From assembly GCA_964023275.1 (NCBI GenBank), contig OZ029914.1:42263924-42327923 (forward strand): a DNA stretch of 64,000 nucleotides, given 5' to 3'. Below, piece after piece: positions 22,502-35,480 of this stretch (position 1 is the stretch's first letter; each line of letters begins with the position of its first letter). The notes beneath the pieces were generated by a model. It worked only from the letters and a program-made list of their open reading frames with translations, did not search any database and was not told where the DNA came from. Made by a program: the position numbers and the translations under genes. This DNA is from Norana najaformis (taxonomy: Eukaryota > Annelida > Clitellata > Crassiclitellata > Hormogastridae).

Positions 22502-25136
22502 GCTGGCCCAGGGTTCTGAAATGCACTTTCACAATCTGTTCACTCTGCTTTGTTCTTGGTTTCTTTCCGTTCTCGACACAAGACGCATTTGTTTCATCAT
22601 GCTTATCATAACCCTTAGACTGTCTTACAATCTCATAGGACCGACCCTTGGAATTGACCTCGGATTGCGATGGTGTTTTTACTACCATTGATTGATACCT
22701 TGTGCATTATTGTAATGACGCTATAGAAGTTCTAAGATTAGAGTAGATTTGATTATAAACACAAATCGCTTACCCCGTCGTGTAAATTATACCCCTTCGT
22801 TCTATCATTTCCGCTTGAATACAAGTTCACCACATCGTCTGTGAAAGTTGGCTTTCTAACTGCACTGCATTCTTTGACAGCAGGATTTATTAACATTAGA
22901 CTAAAGCTGCTATATAATTCTATTAATTTCTTCTACAAGATGGTTTTTCCGAAAAGGTCTCGCACATCCGCCATTACTTTTCACATATCGTTGTGCTTTG
23001 TTTTTAGACACTTGACGTAATGTACTGATCAAGTCATTGAAAAATTAGCAGGGTCAATGCCATAAGGTCACTATATGAAACCGGGTACATTTACATTTAC
23101 TCACTAATACGTTCATGCAGTATATTTATATACCGCATAACATCTCCAAAACATCGGCAAAACATCTCCAACATCACTGTTTATCGCTCGGTTTAAGCTT
23201 GAATGAGTAAGCCAGTAAGTAAACCAGCCAAATACGAAGGAACTATAATTTTTTCAATTTTTTAAAATTATGTACAGTAAAACTCGACTTTTCTTTTAGC
23301 TTACTAAAATTGGGCTCAATCAGGGGGAAGTGATTAAGCAAAAAATTATGTGGCGGTCGCCTTTGTGCATTAGTGTTGGCTGATGCGGTACCGACGCAAG
23401 CCTATAGACATATTCTGGGCTTAGAGCCAAAATCCATATTAACAACTCCCACGGTTCTGAAATGCACTTTCACAGTCTGTTCTCTGGTCTCCTTTCCCCT
23501 CTAAGCCTATTCTCCTAGCATCCAGATCTTGTTCCTCTCTTGGTATCTCTGGACAACACTGACTTGACGCAAATCAAGTGAATTAGCTCTTTATTAGCAG
23601 TCCAGGAGTTTTGCTTTCATTAAAACAGGTTTATACAGACCAGGCTAGGTGTATGCTAAAGCCTTAATCGTCATTCCGAGATTTCTACAGACCCCAACGA
23701 AAGCCACGTCGCGGGAACCGGCTTATTCACAAGCGCTTAGTCAAAACAAAATCGATAAGCAAAAGGGTTCGGTTCCAGGTCCAGATTCAAAAGTCAGACG
23801 GAGAGACAGCGTAGCAGCTATGGTGGATGGGAGGTGTCTGTGTTTGGAGAGGAGAGAGAGAGATAAGAGGAAGAAGCCTTCCATCCATTACCTCTGAAGT
23901 GACGTTCAGAAATATCTACTGATGTTAGGCAGTTAGCACAAATTTGCTGAACACTTCGATATTAGCTGGCGGCCTTAGTTTCGAAGGACATCGACATCTG
24001 AATATGTTACCAGTCAACGCCTCTCAGACTGATTGCTTCGGGGTCGGTGGGACAAATTGATTGATAATCTGGGATGGCCATGGCCTGTACACTAAGGCCC
24101 AACATTATATGCATGGAGGAAATCAAAGTCCAAATCCATACCGGCTATCGTTTTTACCGGTATGGTCTTTGCTGTCCTTGCATTTTTGTTTCAAAATGCT
24201 GCAACCGACGGTGGGGGGGGGCATGCTCCGCACTCCTGGATCCTCCCATGGTGACAGTTCAAATCAAAAGTGTTTCTAACGTATCTAATCTAATCTAAAA
24301 ACTTCTATAGCGTCACTGTAATAATGCTCAATGAATCATACGATGGTCGCTGCTAAGCAAATTCATTGTCCAAGCCAAATTCCATGGTGAGTCCGGGTCG
24401 AAAGCCAAAGAGGAGTCCAGAAGACACAGAGACAACCTACGGAGGAAATCAGTTGAGGAAGAGGTCAGTTTTTAGTCGAGATCTGAAGGCCAAAACTTAT
24501 GCTAGTATGTAGGCCCCACTAGAAAGTTCGCTTTATTTCTCCACAGCTGACTTAAACTATTCAGGCTAAAAGTGGCGGAAGGTGAAAGTTAAGGTTTCCG
24601 AGTTAGGCCACGGCCTTCTGTATTAACAGCAATGTAGGCCTATGTAGGCCTACTGAAAGTGAACTTCAGCGTAACTAAGCGAAGCTTCAATTATCATTCG
24701 ATATTTCATTCCTGCCTATGGCCTTAGTAATTTTGAGGCAGGAGAGTGGGAGCACGAAGGGAAGAAGGGAAATGACTGGAGGGAGGGAGGGATAATGAGA
24801 GGGAAAGAGAGAGAGGAAGAACTTCTGATAGAGGAAGGGAAACACAAGTACGTCGCAGTGATGGTGGCATAATTAGGAGCGTTTGTAGATCCGCTGTTGA
24901 AACAACGCCCGCATGTGCTGTAAGCAGCACTTCGCCTTCATGTTCAGGCCCGTGTGTATACATAGCGCATACACCACAAGCCTTATAGGCCTAATTATTT
25001 TGAGGTTTAAACACAAAAGATTAGGACTGTGTTGCTTACTGCCCTCTGTGCGCGCATGTTGCAGATTATGAAGTGTGTTACCAAACGAGTTCAGGAATAC
25101 TAGTGGATTGACGATTGTTAATATATCATTGGGACA
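22502..25136. other. Intergenic, repeat fragments
   Basis: 22510-22560 and about 23455-23500 share a roughly 30-base word (GGTTCTGAAATGCACTTTCAC), so the minus-strand ORF at 22440-22688 is partly repeat-derived. About 24290-24480 is a minus-strand LINE tail. No gene is supported. Confidence 0.5.
23660..23890 (-). mobile_element. LINE 3' tail, ATTACG-tail family
   Basis: Reverse-oriented copy of the tail at 4785-4990, with GAGATTTCTACAG, GGCTTATTCACAAGCGCT, CAAAATCGATAAGC and CTATGGTGGATGGGAGG in that order. Confidence 0.8.
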
Positions 25137-28003
25137 ATGGCGGATACCTCTCCCGCAGAGCCATCGTCAGATCGAAGTTTCGGTGGACAATTGGTTTCAG
25201 AAATTATTCTTGCCATCATTTTTGGTAGGTTAGTCGCCGATTTAGTAAGAATGATGTAGGCTTATGACACTTATGTCCTAACACTTCTTCGCACTCCCGT
25301 CACCTCATCCTTAAAATTTGGAAATCGCTGCTTAGCCATAGCTGCCGCACCCCTCTGGAATAAACTCCCGCCAGAATTACGACAATTATCTGATCCATCA
25401 TACGAACTCACCCACACTTCACCTCTTTCAGTTTCTGCGCAGGTCTTTCACTCAAGACTGAAAACACTTTTCCAAAAATCTTATCCTGATTCTTCCTCTT
25501 TCCCTTCTCTCTCTTCTCGCTTCAATTTCAAACACCATCCACCGTAGCCGTCGGACTGTCTGACTGCCTGACTCCTGGATCTTGACTGGAAGCGAACCCT
25601 TTTGCTTATCGATTTTGTTTTGACTGAGCGCCTGTGAATAAGCTGGTTCCAGCGACTACGACTACGATTACAAAGTAGTTGAACTATTATACTTTAAAGC
25701 GCTGAGTGCGATTTGTTAGAGAGCAATAGGAAAATTCCCCTTCAGCAGCGGGTTAATCAGATATTCCAGGACTAAGAAATTCTGCTTCGGAGCATATTGG
25801 AGTTGGTTCAGGTTGGAGTCCGTGGGGGAGCCAGTAGCGTTACTATGGGCCCGCAACTGCTGGTGCTCAGGCCCGAATCTGAAAGAGGGGCCCGGCTCAG
25901 CCCCTGATGAAGTGCGAACGGGCCCCAGAGGACCATTTGACTAATTGGGTCCAATGTTGGCCCAACTTTGTCCAGTACTGTCCCAAATTGTGTGCGCTGG
26001 CTGGGGAACAAACTAGCCCCACATTGAATTTCATTGCACAAATAGAGATATGCATATAACTGACGAGGTGGCCATGGCAGGCTGCCATCCGCTGTATGCG
26101 TGTGTGTGCGTGTGTGTGCGTGTGTGTGTTTATAAACATACATATAATGGTCGACCGGCTCTACAGGCATGGGAGAAATTTTCCAGTAATCTAAATACTT
26201 TTGTACTTTTTGGTCATCGGTATTTTTTTCGTAATGTAGGCTTACTTCAAAACCACTTAGGCTTGCGTAGGCCTATAGGCAGCACTTTCGTGCAGTAGGT
26301 CTACTATAGCGCTATATCAAGTGTTACGGTAATTAATTAACTAATTATTTAGCTCACAAGGGCGGATCCAGGTTTTGAATTTATGAGCCAGCTGATAGTG
26401 GTGCCCGGAGCATGATGAAGAAACTTACAAACATCAGTCATCCAAGTTTAGGAGCCTCAGTTATGACCTTTGACCTCTTTACCATGCATGGGTAAAGCCG
26501 AACAGATTTCGACAGAAAAAAAACATTTCGGATCTGTGAAAACGTTTTACCATTCCTATCTCGATCCCCACAGAAATTTATTGGAAATGACTTATTAAAT
26601 TCAGGATAGCTTATAGGCCCTATTCCAAACTATAGATTTTTTATGTCAAACTTCCTCTTCCTCGCTCCAATTTTAAGCATCATCCACCGTAGCCGTCCAC
26701 CTGCCTGACTTCTGGATCTTGACCTGGAGCCGAACACTTTCTGCTTATCGATTTTGTTTTGACTAAACGCCTGTGAATAAGCTGTTTCTCGCGACTTATC
26801 TTTCGCTAAGCGCTGTAGAAATCTTGAGATTACGATTACGATTATAGGCCTAATAGCAAGCATATCGGAAGTGACATATATAACATTTGAGAGAGTTTAA
26901 GCCCTCCCTTAGCGCCATCTGTACACTAAACTGAGTATCGTAACCGTAATCGTAAGCTCCAGACAATGTTACCATTACGTTTAATAAAAGCCTTCTTCTC
27001 GTTTGTGGGCAGGTTATGAATTTCTCAATATCATCGCAATCTTCGTGTTTTCGGCTCTGCTTGTCGCTTGCTTCATTCTGATTTCGTTGGTTTCATACAT
27101 TCAACGCAAGAATCTCTGGAGATCAAGATCTGGTAGGTGACTTTTGACCTTTGAATACGCAGAGGTAAGGCGGGGGGCAATAAAAGGTCAAGGAAGAATA
27201 GAAGCGTATAGCCAGTGTACGGTAACTGATTAAAAGAGGCCATAAAGAAGGAAAGGTTTGCGATGAGGGCTATAGGTTCTGTTTCTCTCTGGCAAAATGA
27301 AAGTCACCTTATCTCAGGCATGTCTGCCAGTATATCCAAATGTCTGTCTGTCCATCTGTCTGTCTGTCTGTCTGTCTGTTTGCCTGTCTGTCTGTCCATC
27401 TGTCTGTCTGTCTGTCCATCTGTCTGTCTGTAGAACTGTTTTTTGGTGAACGAGCTATTTCGGTTGCTGGACCTAGATTTTGGAACCCTCTTCATGCATC
27501 TGTTCTTTCTGCTCAGTCTTATGAAATTTGGGTCTCAACTTATTAAGACTAGGCTTACCTCCCATGGGCTGCCCACTTCTTTCAGTGGACTGACTTTTGA
27601 GTGTCCACCGCTTGCAATTTCTGCTTCGGCCTTTCACTCAAAACTCAAAACATTCCTCTTTCACATATCGTATCCTGACACCCCTTCTTCCTCTTATCTT
27701 CCTCTCTGCTCCAATCCCAAACATCACCCACCGTAGCTGCCGCGCAGTCTCTCTGCCTGACTTTTGGATCTAGACCTGGAACCGAACCCTTTTGCCTATC
27801 GATTTTGTTTTGACTGAGCGCCTGTGAATAAGCCGGTCCCCGCGGCGCGACTTTCGTTGGGCGCTGTAGAAATCTCGGAATTACGATTACCACTACGACC
27901 TGACTACGGCTTCATTTTGATGCGCCATCGGCTGATGCCTTGTGCATTATACACTGACGCCAGAGAAGTTAATTATTTTTAATAGGCCTAGTAATAGGCC
28001 TAA

Positions 28004-28046
<43 letters not shown>

Positions 28047-28953
28047 CTATATATCAGTATTTCTGTGTGCCGCCAACTCTCTTATTCTTCGTAAAGTGTT
28101 AAGCATTTGCTTTATTTCAATGAGAGGGCCTTCGTTGCTATTTGCTTTAACTTACATTTGCAGAGCTCAGACATCTTGTCTTCGGGTTTTCTTACTTCAT
28201 CATATTGACGCTAGCGATTCTAATGGTCGTCGTTTTCGCACTGTATTTGAAAGCCGGAAAAGGTAAGTAGGCCAACATAGCCAGCATGAGTTAAGCTAAC
28301 ATTTAGGCTCATTTGTTAGTTCAATTATCTTAAACTATAGCAATTAACCAATTAGCAGTCATACGCCTACTTCAGAAGGCCGTCAGTGTTCAAGCTTTCA
28401 AAACAAAACAGAACTGAAGCGCCATCCGTTACTTGAGCTGCCATTATAAAGCACTCCGGAATTAGGTTGCTACTTATGATGCTATAGAAATCGTCGTCAT
28501 TACAATTACAGTTACACCCAGTTAGTCTTACACTCACTCCCATTAGTTTCAGTAAACTACATACTAGGTTCATTCAGGTACATTGTAGAAGATTTCTGAT
28601 GAATAAATAGGCTTTTAATTTCTACCTTCTAAATCAAACTCCAACAGTATGAACCTGGTATAATGTCGCCTTAATTTACCCGTACCACTGTCGCCAACGA
28701 CTTCCACCGTACGTAGCACCATGCTGTCTTCTCCCCCGGCGTGACTTCCTCCCCAGGATTCTGACCTGACACCGAAACTGACCAATCAACCCGGCCCTTG
28801 TGGACTTGATTTTATATAGCGCCGGTGTAAAGCTCGTCTCCCTGACGCGGCTTTTGTGTGTCGCTATTTAGGAGATTTGCAACAACATTACCTAGATACA
28901 TAAATATCTCACAATATATTTTAATCATATATTTTATATAGGCCAATATATAC

Positions 28954-29018
<65 letters not shown>

Positions 29019-32000
29019 GCCTATTACTAGGGTTATATGCTCCTACTGCATAGGTCAAGACACAGCATCATGTAAAGCATATATGATTATAACATATAGT
29101 GATATATTTATGCATCTAGGCTATATATATAATGTATCTAGTTAATACATATATATATATATTGTAAATAAAGCATCGTATACGTGTAGATATTTCCATG
29201 AATATGAAATATAAACATGTTCTTAAACTTTTTGGATAAACCTTTTTGCGGACTATTGAGCTTAATCGCCCAAGAGAATTCAGGAGTCACAGGTTAAAGT
29301 GATAGGCCTATCATTCTAAAACACTGGTCTTAATAGGCCTACAGACATATAGCCCGCATTTGCTTGTATACGCATAGGTCTATATCTACTGTCCCTTATT
29401 CAGAACTTGTACATAAAATCCTGTGTTTGCAATGTAGGCTATATACAATCTGGTTTCGATATTCAGCTCTAGAACAACGAAATAGCTTTATAAAGGCGGA
29501 TCCAGGTTTTGAAGTTGTGGCAAAGGGATAGAGGGATCTGGTGCATGATTAAGATATTACCAAAAACGTAAGTCCGTCAAGTTTCGGCCACATTTTAGTG
29601 TCATACATCCGTTAGGTCCCCCTCTTATTCGGTCACAGTTTAGAGGCATACATCCGTTAGGTCCCCCTCTTATTCGGCCACAGTTTAGGGGCATATCCGT
29701 TAGGTCCCCCTCTTATTCGGCCACAGTTTAGAGGCATATCCGTTAGGACCCTCTCTGATTCGGCCACAGTTTAGGGGTATATCCATTAGGTCCCCCTCTT
29801 ATTCGGCCACAGTTTAGGGGCATATCCGTTAGGTCCCCCTCTTATTCGGCCACAGTTTAGAGGCATATCCGTTAGGACCCTCTCTGATTCGGCCACAGTT
29901 TAGGGGTATATCCATTAGGTCCCCCTCTTATTCGGCCACAGTTTAGAGGTATATCCGTTAGGTCCCTCTCTGATTCGGCCACAGTTTAGGGGCATACATC
30001 CGTTAAGTTCCCGTCTTATTCGGCCACAGTTTAGGGGCATACATCCGTTAAGTTCCCCTCTTATTCGGCCACAGTTTAGGGGCATACATCCGTTAGGTCC
30101 CCCTCTTATTCGACCACAGTTTAGGGGCATACATCCGTTATATCCCCCTCTGATTCGGCCACAGTTTAGGGGCATACATCCGTTAAGTTCCCCTCTTATT
30201 CGGCCACAGTTTAGGGGCATACATCCGTTAGGTCCCCCTCTTATTCGACCACAGTTTAGGGGCATACATCCGTTATATCCCCCTCTGATTCGGCCACAGT
30301 TTAGGGGCATACATCCGTTATATCCCCCTCTGATTCGGCCACAGTTTAGGGGCATATATCCGTTAGGACCCTCTCTGATTCGACCACAGTTTAGGTGCAT
30401 ACATCGGTTAGGTCCCCCTCTTATTCGGCCACAGCGTGCATATACTCATTTTTCTATACGCACCATGATCCAAGTTAAATAATGTATTCCGCAGAGTTTC
30501 ATGGAGGTAAGATTTATGTCTGTGTGTCTTGTGAGCATGCCTAGAGGATAATAGGCCCTACGTAAGTAAACATAGCAGCGCTGTAACCTCATCAACTGCC
30601 AGTGTCAACTTTCTATTTTCGGGGAAATACGGCGCAAACAGAAAGGTTAACTGAGACAATGATTGTCATGACGGCTGCGCAAGAGAGGTCATGGCTTATG
30701 TATGTATATTTATATATGCATGCACGTATGTATGTATGCATATATATATATGTATGTATGCATGTATGTGTATGTATGTATGTATGCATGCATGTATGTA
30801 TGTATATATGTATGTATGTATGTGTATGCATGCATGTATGTATGTATGTATATATGTATGCATGCATGCATGTATGTATATATGTATGAATGTAGGCATG
30901 TCTATATGTACGTATGTATGTAGGCATGTATATGTGTATGCATGTATATATGTATGCATATTTATGTATGCATGTATATATGTATGTATGTATGCATGTA
31001 TATATGTATGTATGTATGCATGTATATATGTATGCATGTATGTATGTACGTATGTATGTATATATGTATGTATGCATGTATGTATGTATGAATATATGTA
31101 TGCATAAGTGTATATATTCATGTATGTGCATATATGTATAACCGAGTTAATTTAAGCACGTACGGAAGTATGTAAAGTTAGTAGTTGTTGAAGTTTGCTG
31201 GAAGTTTAGAAGAAAGAGAGGGGACAGCCTGTACGGAAATATTAACTGATATCAACGCCTGGTCGTGCCAGTGAAGTAGGGGCAGGACGTCTGATTAATT
31301 GTTTTGTTCAGACAGAGAGATGGGACTGATAACTGGAAGTGAATCACAGCCCACCTAGAGAGCACCAGCTTATTCACGGGCGCTGCGTCAAGGCAGTGGG
31401 GTTTTACAAGATGCCGTCCGAAGAACAAAGTCGAAGACCAGAGAGAGAAAGGGAGAGCTGTTAGGGTGGGTTGTGTTTAATTTGAGAGAAATGGGAAGGC
31501 AGAAGACTCCTAGAAAAAAAATGAAAACAACAGTTGGGGGAATTTCATGCTTGTGCTACCAACAAGTAGGCCTATACCTATGGTGCACATTGTCGACGTC
31601 TGTCCGCAAATACAGTACGTTTCAATGGCGGACTATTGGCTCTTCATCTTGCTGTAAATGTAATGTAGGGCCTAAATATGTAAAAGTCCGAAATTTCTCA
31701 GCGACACACAAAAACCGCGCAAAGGAGTCCAGCTTAAAATTAAACACCAGCACATTATTAAATCAAGTCCACAAGAGCCAGGTTGTTTGGTCAGCTTCGG
31801 TACGAGATCCGATTCCGGGAGTCAACCTTTTCTTTGAGGACAAGGCTGGCGCCCATTTATAATTATAAGAACGATTGCTCTGAACCACCCATTTGGGGAG
31901 TTTCTGTAGCGATGCCTGACCTTTACCATTTAACACTTTCTATGTTACCTTTACCTTTTTACACTTCCTACGTTACCTTTACCTTTCAACACTTTCCACC

Positions 32001-33410
32001 TGGATAGCCACTGTTTAGTCATTCCAATGTGGCCGCATGCCTCTGCTATATTATTAGGATTATTATGACCGGTTATGTTCGGATCTCATTTCAGACGACG
32101 TCTTTCAATGGTGTTTCTTGGTCGCATGTCTTATCCTGCTCCTCATCGGCACATCAGTCATCATTCGGCTTGTCGTCTACATTCAACTTAGAAAATTTAG
32201 ACCTGAGCTAAGAGGTATTTCGATTATACTAGAAATGTATATAGCCCATACGTTGACTGTTCGGCTAAGTTATATCGGTCTATCTGGATTTGCTTGAATT
32301 AAACAGAGCAGTCCCTAAAGAGATTCTTCAATTTTCATCTAAGAGGAGAACCTAGACTTGCCTCTACTTACTTGTTAGTAAGTAGCTATACTTGCATGCT
32401 ATATAAATATTGTCGTTATTACAATTAAAATTACAGTTACAGCTATACTTACAATTACAATTACTGTCACTATTACCCTCCTATCTGGCATGTGCTTTGC
32501 TCGAATTAAACAGAGCAGTCCCTAAAGAGATTCTTCAATCTACATCTAAGAGGAGGACATAGACTCGCCTTATTTACTTACTTACTTGCTCACTAGTAAG
32601 TACGTAGCTATACTTATACTAATTAAATATAAATACTATCGTTATGTAACTGACAGTTACAGCTACAATTACCGTCAGCCTTCAATTGCAATAACTCCAC
32701 TTGATGTTTTAGGCATCCGTTTCTCGCTCGCTTTTCAGCCGCCAACTGTGTTTGCTGAACCGCAGAGTTCGTCGCAAGGTCCAGTCACTCCTAGGCATTT
32801 CTCTGTTTCTACTCACTCTGCCACGCTCCAGTGTCCACCTCCTGCTTCTGGACTGGCCAGAGAAACATCAACCCAATCGATGCCGGCCGAGAGACGTACC
32901 TCACCAGACCACCTGAACTCACCTGAGCACGAAGAGCTCAAGCAACCTATTCCTGCCATCGACACCACCACCGACCTGTCTGCTAGACAAGCCCCTGCTA
33001 CTTCCTTCGACCAGCTGTTTCCCGCATGGCATGCGAGGTCGCTGAGCACAGATACAGACAATATGTTCCTCACCAGTACCACCACAAAACCTCCTGCGTC
33101 TCCGACCAAAAGGTGTTCCTATCTGACCCTGGCCCCTTACAACGGTTGCCCGGAACTTCCTCCACGCAGGGAGACGAGGGACTACGTCGAATCCGTTAAG
33201 TACGAGGAACTGATCGATCGTGAGGATCAATCCCAGAAGCAGGACTCTCCGAAGCCATCGATTGCCGCCCCGAACCAGGCGAGTTCTTCGGGCGTAGAGT
33301 GCAGTCTTCGCCTCGATCAGCAAGCACACGTCGCTGAGCTCAAACTCACCTTGTCCGTCGAGGCGCTCAACCTCGTCTGCAAACAATCGACCGATAAATC
33401 CAAAAAGTGA
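25137..33410 (+). CDS. Unrecognised multi-pass membrane protein, five exons
   Basis: No family recognised. Exons 25137-25224, 27013-27132, 28164-28262, 32095-32214 and 32713-33410 have GT-AG borders, all in phase 1, and join to about 374 residues. The ATG has a good context (GACAATGG). Exon 1 is short and polar, ending in a hydrophobic stretch. Exons 2, 3 and 4 each encode one hydrophobic helix followed by basic residues: VSYIQRKNLWRSRS, ALYLKAGK and VVYIQLRKFRPELR. Exons 2 and 4 are both 120 bases and their ends are similar, pointing to duplication. Exon 5 encodes a Ser/Thr/Pro-rich, probably disordered cytoplasmic tail with a tyrosine cluster (RDYVESVKYEEL). The exons may all be joined, giving a 3-4 helix protein, or chosen alternatively. 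Placement in the plasma membrane is inferred. Confidence 0.7.
25290..25680 (+). mobile_element. 5'-truncated LINE with ATTACG tail, intron 1
   Basis: Encodes the degraded end of an ORF2 (AAAPLWNKLPPELRQL, FHSRLKTLFQKSYP) followed by the 3' tail blocks seen at 4785-4990. Lies in intron 1 of the membrane-protein gene. Confidence 0.8.
26080..26135. repeat. TGTG/TGCG simple repeat
   Basis: Dinucleotide-rich tract in intron 1 of the membrane-protein gene. Confidence 0.8.
26350..26460 (+). repeat. Dispersed repeat, also at 29490-29585
   Basis: Shares GGCGGATCCAGGTTTTGAA, then GCATGATGAAGA/GCATGATTAAGA and a following TCAAGTTT-like end with 29490-29585. Element type not known. Confidence 0.5.
26640..26855 (+). 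mobile_element. LINE 3' tail, ATTACG-tail family
   Basis: Full set of tail blocks ending in ATTACGATTACGATTA, in intron 1 of the membrane-protein gene. Confidence 0.85.
27335..27432. repeat. CTGT tetranucleotide repeat
   Basis: CTGT/CCATCTGT run fused to the start of the LINE fragment at 27440. Confidence 0.9.
27435..27900 (+). mobile_element. 5'-truncated LINE with ATTACG tail, intron 2
   Basis: ORF2 end (ERAISVAGPRFWNPL, FHSKLKTFLFHISYP, with a frameshift between them) followed by the 3' tail to ATTACGATTACC. Lies between exons 2 and 3 of the membrane-protein gene. Confidence 0.85.
28660..28890 (+). mobile_element. Diverged LINE 3' tail
   Basis: Same architecture as the other tails (CCACCGTACGTAG, TTCTGACCTGACACCG, GATTTTATATAGCGCC, CTTTTGTGTGTCGCT) but strongly diverged. 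Confidence 0.5.
28955..29017. repeat. TA dinucleotide microsatellite
   Basis: About 30 TA units in intron 3 of the membrane-protein gene. Confidence 0.97.
29595..30432. repeat. 45-bp minisatellite, roughly 20 copies
   Basis: Tandem units around CGGCCACAGTTTAGGGGCAT and CCGTTAGGTCCCCCTCTTATT, with 42-45-bp length variants that alternate in blocks. The minus-strand open frame with a 15-residue period is a repeat artefact. Lies in intron 3 of the membrane-protein gene. Confidence 0.95.
30700..31140. repeat. GTAT/GCAT tetranucleotide microsatellite
   Basis: Over 400 bases of imperfect GTAT and GCAT repeats in intron 3 of the membrane-protein gene. Both strands read open in several frames as an artefact. 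Confidence 0.97.
31340..31520 (-). mobile_element. LINE 3' tail, second subfamily
   Basis: Minus-strand counterpart of 53985-54185: GAGCACCAGCTTATTCACGGG, GAACAAAGTC, GGGTGGGTTGTGTTTAA. Confidence 0.65.
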
Positions 33411-35391
33411 TCGTGAGCCGCGGATTCGGCCGCCCAAAACCTTGATCACAGATTTGTTCAAAGAAATTGATCAAATTTGATACAAAATTTTCACTGATAA
33501 AATTTGGTGAAATTTGACATAAAATTCATAAAAAATCAGGAAATTTTGGAAAATGTCATATTGATAAAAATTTCATCTAATCCAAAAATGAAGCTCTAAC
33601 GAACAGTCTGTAGTTGCAGTAAACTTTCGAGGTGCATCCAGTCTATAATAAAGTTAGAAAGGACTAAGGGACGCTGTGAGGTGTAAATGACAAAAGCGGT
33701 TAGTATGTCGAATTTTAGGGGGCGTATGTTCGTTACGCCCCAGTACAATTCAATCCACCTCGGTCCACACGAAACTCGTATTCAGTCTCCTGTAAAAAGT
33801 TAATTGAACGCAATCTTATCGCGCCTAACGAAAGAGAAGACGTGTGAATGAAATATGTATGTGCTGACATTATCATAGATTATATATATCTATGGACATT
33901 ATTGTTTATCCTGGCATTTGCAGCGAATATACGCGCATGTCGTTTCTGAGAGCTAGAAGGGACAACATAATAACATATTAGAACTTCTATAGCGCCAATA
34001 TATTAATACTCAAATACGCAATGTACACCAAATATGTGGTTGATATGTGGTCGATGGTCGCTATTAACCAAATAGTTGTGGCAGCCAAATTCCAAGGTGA
34101 TACCGGTTGGAACGTATTCGTTTCGGCCTCTTAAATTCAGGTAGAGACATGCATTTATAAGGCTACATAAGGCGCTATGGAAATGCCCAGATAACGAACT
34201 CAGCTGTAAAATAAGTACATCGACTGTACACCGTCGGTGGGGTGATCAGACGGCGCAAGGAGATCTAGATTAGCCACCAACCATCTTATGACGAGGATAA
34301 AAACTGAACTTGTTAACACTTCATACCCATCGGGGCTACCTATCGTCACCAAGCAGTGTAATTGGTTCTGGCTCCGGCTTGGGGTCAATGGTCCTTGTGC
34401 ATCTGCAGGAACATTGGAAAAAGAGTGCTTGCAGTTGTTGGTTTCGGGGTCTCGTTACAGTCGATTCATGGCCCGCGAGTGTTTGGCTCTAGAATTAATC
34501 TGTACATTTGCCATGAGTGTAAGTAAATTGGGTGCTGGTCATTCAAGATGACTGTAGAAAATGAGAGGCGACTTTGACTCGGGTCAGCTTAATACATTCC
34601 AGCCGGGAATGCTAAATACATGTAGCATAAGAGAGATTGAGTAGAGATTGCAGTTTGAGTTTATGTAGAAGCTGCAAGAATTAGGCGGGTAAGACACTGC
34701 ATTAATCAGCCAACAACTGCAAGAATGTGAAACAGAATAAGATACTCCAGCAAAACTCGTCCAAGTCTTACTCAACATAAGAAGCATAACTAGATAAGTA
34801 AAGGAAAAATTTTGTATAATGAAGCAATTGTAAATGTGACCAATTATAGTCTATCTCAACTTAAGAAAGCGACTTACAGTACTAGATACAAACAGGAAAA
34901 GTTGTGTATAATTGTAATTTGACATTTATAAGAACAGACTCATCAGAGGCGCTCCCGACCCGAACCAGTGAGATCACTGTCAAATAATACAGACTTCAGG
35001 CGCTTGCGAAACTGCGGAAGGGACAAACTGAGGAATGCAAGCTGAAGCCCTCGGGAAAGGCGATAATGAAGCAAAGTTCTGTATAAATGTGACCAAGTTT
35101 AACAATAATATTTATATTGCTTGCTTCATTTTTTCACATTCAATACTTGTGACAAGATTTTCTCAGTTCACCAGGGTTTCTGTAGGTCATTTAGTGGCAT
35201 GATTAAGGTGTTTTATTTCGTAATGCCCTAAACTTAAAATATAACATATTTTTAATCCCTGTCAAAGTGGAATGCCAAAGTCTCACAGGCTAATAAAGAT
35301 GGAGTTGCTCTGCATCCAGCACAAAGACAGACAACATCCATCTTTTTTGTACCTGCTGAGTCTTCTTATTGAATGCGCAGTACAGTTTTGT
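33411..35391. other. Intergenic between membrane-protein gene and RBM19
   Basis: 33470-33600 is AT-rich, probably 3' UTR of the membrane-protein gene. 33985-34130 and 34915-35075 are minus-strand LINE tails. The two genes converge here. Confidence 0.5.
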
Positions 35392-35397
35392 TTTATT
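35392..35397 (-). terminator. Likely polyadenylation signal of RBM19
   Basis: AATAAA on the minus strand, about 85 bases after the RBM19 stop codon. Confidence 0.6.
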
Positions 35398-35480
35398 TTG
35401 TATAAAACACCATTTTCTGTGAGACTGTCATCAGAAGTTCCTCAACAAATACAACTGTTTCAACCTCAAGTTCTCTCGTT

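Noticed and set aside
22440..22688. Coding exon interrupted by the hAT-like MITE
   Set aside because: Part of this frame (22510-22560) recurs at about 23455-23500, so it is repeat-derived. Removing the MITE and one target copy does not give a convincing joined protein.
30613..31141. Overlapping Tyr/Ile/His/Met-rich open frames on both strands
   Set aside because: They are translations of a GTAT/GCAT microsatellite.
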